64,000 nucleotides of DNA. It comes from Epiperipatus broadwayi (taxonomy: Eukaryota > Onychophora > Udeonychophora > Euonychophora > Peripatidae). How positions within the stretch are numbered: position 1 is the first letter of the stretch; every line of letters begins with the position of its first letter. Shown here piece by piece: positions 58,646 to 64,000 of this stretch. The notes under the pieces are model-generated. The model was not told the DNA's origin. It did no database searches and saw nothing but the letters and a program-made list of their open reading frames with translations. The stretch lies in assembly GCA_028023455.1 (NCBI GenBank), contig JAQFVV010000350.1:310001-374000 (forward strand). Reading direction: 5' to 3'. Both the position numbers and the translations under genes were made by a program.

Positions 58646-59845
58646 TGTAACAGAATGGAGTTGGAATTGGGAGATGGAAAAATCACCATCACTCCCAGTC
58701 AATTTAAAATGAAATATCAAATTAATTATTAAAGTAATGTTTAATAATTCAAAGTATTTAAGAGAGCAGTTTTATATATTAAAAGAGAGCATGAGATCAT
58801 GAAATCTCTCAGAAATCAGCCAGTCACTCCTTAGAGTAACCATAATAATTAACCATATGTCAAACTGTATTATCAAAAAGTAAAAGTAATTATAACTAAT
58901 ACTCAAAATATACCATTCATCATCATGAATGATCAACAATTAAAATAAATCAGTATAAATCAATACAGTAAATCAGCAGTCAATCTAGTGACTAGATTGG
59001 AAATGTATCTTCTGTAGTCCAGACTAACTATTGAGCTCTTGCCAGCTTGGGGCAATTGTTTAACCATTAATTTGGAGGAGCAAACTAAGTGTGAATCCAT
59101 TAGAATACACAATAATCAGAAAATCTAAACAACAATGCTGGTATATTTAAAACATGCTGATCATTATCAATGTTCTGGACACTTAAGTACCATTAATGTA
59201 CTGGTCAACTATAAACTTTAACATTTTTAATGAGACTAAACTAAAATTAAAAGTAGTGCATGGGCTTTAAAGAATATAATCTTATGTGCCAACCAGGATG
59301 ATGATGATTGATCATTACTGGATGCCCAAAAGCATTAATATACATTGCCATTTATTTATTCATCCCATGCTCAGATCTAGCTCAAAAAACATAAGCTCTA
59401 TTACTGTTTGTGACCAAGAGATGGTGGAAACAATTTTTAACAATTAAATAAGTTTATTAATAACAATAAAAAATGGTATTATGGCTCTTCACATATCAAT
59501 TAAGCCTTCTGATTTTGATTACTATACAATAAAAAAAATTATGATTCACAAAATTACAATACACATATCAAATTATTACTATGGTTTACATATATATGTG
59601 CACAGACACATGATTTATAATATATAATTAATATTCAATAATAACAAAAAATGATTAAAATTTGCATATATGTCCTATTTAACAAGCATTAACATATTTG
59701 CACACACTTATATTACAATTGTCATGTAAAATAATAAATACCTGATTAACCTTTTACAGTTGTATAAAAAATACTATAAATGTTTAAAATTTACATATGT
59801 GTATTCGTACACTGACTAAAAGTTACATATTTTAATTTGTTACAA
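58646..59845. mobile_element. 1.2-kb candidate element with TTGTAACA/TGTTACAA ends
   Basis: Perfect 8-bp inverted ends, TTGTAACA at 58646-58653 and TGTTACAA at 59838-59845. The left end breaks a unit of the tandem array exactly after TTTATCATATAT. The interior is CpG-poor, unlike the two larger TTGTAAC elements, and has no frame. In DNA this AT-rich, an 8-bp match over 1.2 kb can occur by chance, so the call is tentative. Confidence 0.35.
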
Positions 59846-60404
59846 TAATAGTTATATTTTCCTAATTGATTCCATTTGGAAAACATACATAAATTTCACT
59901 CATATACCTGTTTATAAACAAAATATAGATATAACTTTAAATTATTTATCAGTTTATAAGTTCTTTTTTTTATTAAAAAAAGTATAGTCAATTTTTGACA
60001 GGTATTTGTTGATTAATTATCTATGTTTTTAAATTTAAATTATTGAATCATTGATTCTTTACTTTTTTTAAAAATTTTTAAATCCAGGCAAAATTATTTG
60101 CTTGTTTTTTTTTCACTTTTAAAATGTCTCTCTCTTTTTTTTAATAAATGAAAGACAACATCATTTTATAGAATCAAAATGTTATAAATTTCAAAATGTC
60201 ATTCTGCTTAATTAGTTAATGCTGATGAAGTAGGCAAGTTGAGATAGGAAAAGTGAATGTGTGAACTGCAGTTCCCCATGCCATGATAAGTAGACAACCA
60301 AGCATGGGATACCAGTACCCAATGCCCCATGACATCATGAGCAAATACCTCATCTCTAAGCACTACCTTTCTTGTACCTAGAGAGATAATCTATAATGAG
60401 TAGT
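59846..60404. other. Intergenic, nothing recognised
   Basis: AT-rich up to 60200. 60215-60400 is GC-richer, with short repeats of CATG-type words and no supported frame. Confidence 0.45.
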
Positions 60405-63044
60405 ATCCAGAAAATTGGAAGAACAATATTGTGGAGATTGATGGTGTATCGGACAGAGTGGCAAGATTAGTTATACAACTTAATAGCAGATACCAAATGC
60501 AGATAATTCAGGTTTATGCCCCAACAAGTTCTCATAGTGATGAAGTAGTAGAAGATTTTTATATGGATGTACAAAAGGCTTTTGATCAGAGTAAACAACA
60601 TTTTAAAATTGTTATGGGAGACTTTAATGCTAGAATTGGTAGACAAATGAAAGATGAAATTGCTGTAGGTAATTTTGGTTATGGTAATAGATATGAGAGA
60701 GGACATAGACTTGTGGAGTTTGCAGAAAAAGAAAAACTTTATATTATGAATTCATTTTTTGAGAAAAATGTTAAAAGGAAATGGACATGGAAGCATCCAA
60801 ATGAAAGTACAGTAGAATTGGATTATATTTTGACTAACAGAAAATACATATTTCAAGATTGTAATGTTCTTAATAAATTTAACACAGGAAGTGATCATCG
60901 ATTAGTAAGGTGTAAGTTACGTGTTAATGTAAAACTAGAGAGACAAAAACTATTAAGAAAAACAATATTTACAGTTGATATTCCTAATCTTCAGAAACAT
61001 TCTAATGAATTTAAATTAGAACTTACAAATAGGTTTCAAATGTTAGGAGATTTTGAACATGATTCAGATTTGAATAAAATTAATATGAAAATAACTGATA
61101 CACTTTTAAAAACTGCAACAAACATAGCTGGTAGAAAAAAGCAGCAATTGACTAATAAAATTTCTACTGAGACTAGAGAATTTATGAAGAAAAGAAGAAA
61201 TATGAAGATATACAAAAATGATGTATTAAAAAGAATTAAATATCTCAAATTTTGTAAAATGGTATGGAAAAGAGTTGAAAATGATATAAGAAAGTATAAC
61301 TGTGAAATAGCAAGGAAAGCTGTAGAAGAAAATAAAAGTCTCAAAAATGTTAAACAACATTTTGGTATTGGTAGGAAATTTATATCTGCAATAAGAAAAA
61401 AAGATGGAATTATTACTAAAAAGAGAGATGACATCATGAAATTGGTAGAAGATTTTTATCAAGAATTATATAGTAATAAAGAACAAGTACCTCCTATATC
61501 TATTAGATCTTCCGAATTGCCCAGAATTTTAAATGAAGAAGTGAGACATGCAATTAAGTGTATGAAGAAAGGAAAGGCTCCAGGAAATGATGGAATTATA
61601 ATTGATATATTAAAAGAAGCAGGTGAAGAAATAGAAACAATTTTAGCAAAGTTATATACCAAATGTCTAAATGATAAAGATGTACCAGAAGATTGGAAGA
61701 ATGCAGTAATAATATTAATATTTAAAAATGGTGATAAAAAAGATATTAGAAATTACAGACCTATCAGCCTTTTATCAGTTTTATATAAAAATTTTACCAA
61801 GATAATTACAACTCGTCTACAGAGAACTTTGGATTTCCACCAACCAAGAGAACAAGCTGGATTTAAAAGTGGTTTTAGTACAATAGATCATATACAGTTA
61901 TTGAAAGAAGTCATAGAAAGAACAAACAAATATGAGTTGTCATTATGTTTTGGATTTGTAGATAATGAAAAGGCATTCGATTCTATACACATTTCTTCAG
62001 TGATTAAAGCATTGGATCATCAAGGTATAGATCCAGGATATTGTCATATTTTAAAGAATATTTATAAAAATGCAACAGCAACAATTAGATTACATAATGA
62101 TACTGGAAAAATCAACATTGAGAAAGGTGTAAGACAAGGTGACTCCATATCTCCAAAACTCTTTACAGCAGTGCTGCAAGAAGTATTTTGTGGATTAAAA
62201 TGGGAAACTAAACGATTGAAAGTAAATGGAGAGTATTTAAGTCATTTAGATTTTGCAGATGATGTAGTTGTTTTTGCAAATAATGCTTTAGAGCTGCAGG
62301 AAATGTTGCAGGAGTTAGCAGATGAAAGTGAAAAGTAGGACTAAAGATAAATGTTAAAAAGACTAAAGTAATGTTTAATCGATTTGCTCAAAATATGAAA
62401 ATAAAGATTGGTTATGAAGAATTAGAAGAAGTTAACAGTTACAAATACCTTGGTCAGATTATTAATACAGATGGAAACATAATGGAGGAAATTAATCATA
62501 GAATTAAACTTGGTTGGAGTGCTTTTGGTAGAAATAACTTGATACTAAAAGGAAATATGCCTATGTGTTTGAAATGGATGGTTTTTAACAAATGTGTTTT
62601 ACCAGTTCTTACTTATGGATCTGAGACTTGGACACTTAATAGAAGAGCAATACAGAGACTTCAGACCACTCAAAGGAGTATGGAGAGATGTATGTTGGGA
62701 GTAACAAGAAGAGATTGAAAAATGCAATGTATGGGTAAGACAACAAACAGGTGTTACTGACCTTATTGAAAAAATTAAAAGATTGAAATGGAGTTGGGCT
62801 GGACATATTGCTAGAAGAGATGATAATAGATGGACAATTAAAATTTTAAACTGGATTCCAAGAGATTGTAAAAGACCCAGAAAGAGACCACATGTGAGAT
62901 GGATGGATGAAATAAGAAAATGTGCAGGGGTGTTGTGGAGAAGGGAAGCTAAAGGTAGGAAAAGATGGATTAAACTTGGAGAGACCTTCATCCTGCAGTG
63001 GATTGATAATGGTTGATGATGATGATGATGATGATCCAGAAAAT
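60405..63044 (+). mobile_element. RTE/BovB-like LINE, copy D, 5'-truncated, 11-bp TSD, TGA-repeat tail
   Basis: ATCCAGAAAAT flanks the insertion at 60405-60415 and 63034-63044 without mismatch. The element (60416-63033) starts inside the endonuclease domain and ends in a (TGA)n tail, the usual RTE 3' end. The perfect duplication and few coding breaks make it the youngest LINE in the window. Confidence 0.93.
60416..63016 (+). pseudogene. RTE endonuclease/RT polyprotein, copy D (two breaks)
   Basis: The longest frame is 60431-62338 (635 codons from its first ATG). Endonuclease part: GDFNARIG near residue 63, the DYIL block near residue 131, and SDHR near residue 154. Reverse transcriptase: APGNDG near 383, FVDNEKAFDS near 509, GVRQGDSIS near 566, and FADD near 608. 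All catalytic Asp are present, but YEKAFD reads NEKAFD. A one-base loss near 62335 ends the frame; the next block continues in the shifted frame to 62718, where the TGG expected after RRD is TGA. The last block (SWAGHIARRDDNRW to LQW, 62783-63016) is back in the first frame. Lacks the first part of the endonuclease, so it could not act alone. Confidence 0.93.
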
Positions 63045-64000
63045 ATATTTGGTACTGAGACAGCCCTGCTTATATCTTGTGAATCTTAGGGGCTTATCCA
63101 TGTGGCCTATTCATGAGACCTATAAACACTGCTGGACTATGCTAGGAACTCAACCATCTAGGTCTAGATAGTGCTGAGCCTATATTTCAGGGCATCATGA
63201 ACACAATGCATCCAGGCAGTCCTGTTGAACTATACACCCACCATAAACATGAAAAGTACATGTTAATGCATCACTTTCAAAATGTCATTTTATTAAATAA
63301 ATCTTTTAAAGTGTCATTATCATAGATACCACTACTCACTACCAGCTATATAATCATTTATCTGTGCTTCTCTGCCTTTAGATATGTCAGCATGCATATA
63401 ATTACTTCTTCAGCAAGCTGGGGTTCCCTGGGCAAACTGGAAGATTTTTTTGGTGAGTTTGGTGTTTTATCATCAGTATAGTCCAAGTAAGGATTGTTCT
63501 GTAGTTGGTTCTACTAAACTAGGATTTGGTAAACTTCAGGTCAGCAAGCTATTTTGTCCTCATTTTTTAGGCTATTGATTCAGAAGTGACCCAGCTTTAA
63601 GTAAAAACTCATGTGAAGGAAAATAATAGCAGCTCCTGGGTCTACTGTCCTGCCTTCAGCTACATCAGTTCATGGTAGCTATTTTTACAACTCTCTGCTA
63701 CAGCCAGCAACAAACTGCAGCTATCTATTTTGGTCAGCTAAGTGCTGCCACTTACTCAAATTTTTCTGACTGATATTTTTTATCAGCCCTTTTATATAAT
63801 CACCTGAGGTGATAACAACATCTTGATTGAAAACAAAGTTTTATTTTTATCCCTCTAATCTCTTTTGAAATCAAGCTTGAAATTTTTGTGAAAGTGTGTT
63901 ATGAATGTTTTCACTTAGGGGATTTTTAATAGATAAAAATTTTGTTTAATTAATTAAAAATGTCAAAAATACCATACTTGTTTTTAAATTTCAAAATCAG
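63045..64000. other. Intergenic right edge, nothing recognised
   Basis: Slightly GC-richer (63050-63240 and 63400-63760) than most intergenic parts. No long frame, no RNA gene and no repeat shared with the window. Confidence 0.45.

Noticed and set aside
1-64000. CRISPR array, operon, phage or other prokaryotic system
   Set aside because: No regularly spaced repeats with unique spacers; composition, U2, SINEs and LINEs show an animal genome.

Overview
The window is AT-rich DNA (very roughly 70-75% A+T by eye) from an animal nuclear genome. The evidence is a U2 snRNA-derived sequence, tRNA-derived repeats, three kinds of retroelement (RTE/BovB-like, L1/Tx1-like and Penelope-like), two hAT families of the GTF2IRD2/ZBED type, and long (TA)n and TATACA microsatellites. 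An invertebrate is likely (cnidarian, mollusc, arachnid and others all fit). I cannot name the species. I found no host protein-coding gene: every long reading frame belongs to a mobile element, and almost all are broken.

Layout. 0-8.7 kb: an inverted RTE-like LINE 5' half (copy A), a 5'-truncated Tx1-like LINE bounded by a 15-bp target-site duplication (3.9-6.8 kb), then the 5' half of a second RTE (copy C). 8.7-13.7 kb: a nested insertion splits copy C. It has long inverted arms and carries inside it a 3.6-kb non-coding element with TTGTAACC/GGTTACAA ends. 13.7-15.2 kb: the rest of copy C. 16-21.8 kb: a long Tx1-like LINE on the minus strand with a near-intact zinc-knuckle ORF1 and a mutated endonuclease/RT ORF2, then a 500-N gap. 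22.5-36.4 kb: an RTE 5' fragment, a U2 retropseudogene with a perfect 15-bp duplication, a LINE tail, fold-back repeats, a tRNA-like repeat, a decayed hAT transposase, and a CpG-retaining stretch (31-33 kb) with no recognised gene. 36.4-42 kb: a fold-back element, five hammerhead-ribozyme-like sequences in 369-378-bp repeat monomers, and a Penelope-like GIY-YIG remnant. 43.4-46.8 kb: RTE copy B, nearly full length but broken. 49.9-54.5 kb: a Tx1-like tail and a second hAT pseudogene with a tRNA-Glu-like insertion. 54.9-59.8 kb: two more TTGTAAC-ended elements around a degenerate tandem repeat. 60.4-63.0 kb: RTE copy D, the best preserved, with an 11-bp duplication and a TGA-repeat tail.

The strongest biology is the hammerhead content. 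One family (five copies on both strands) keeps the whole core, with stem I complementary in two blocks in the plus-strand copies, at one motif per tandem monomer. This matches metazoan retrozymes or Penelope-type pLTRs. A second dispersed family (copies near 27.0, 27.35 and 54.8 kb) appears to be a decayed hammerhead of different sequence. Penelope/RTE/L1-type enzymes would be the plausible source of reverse transcription for these small RNAs and for the U2 retrocopy, but that link is inference.
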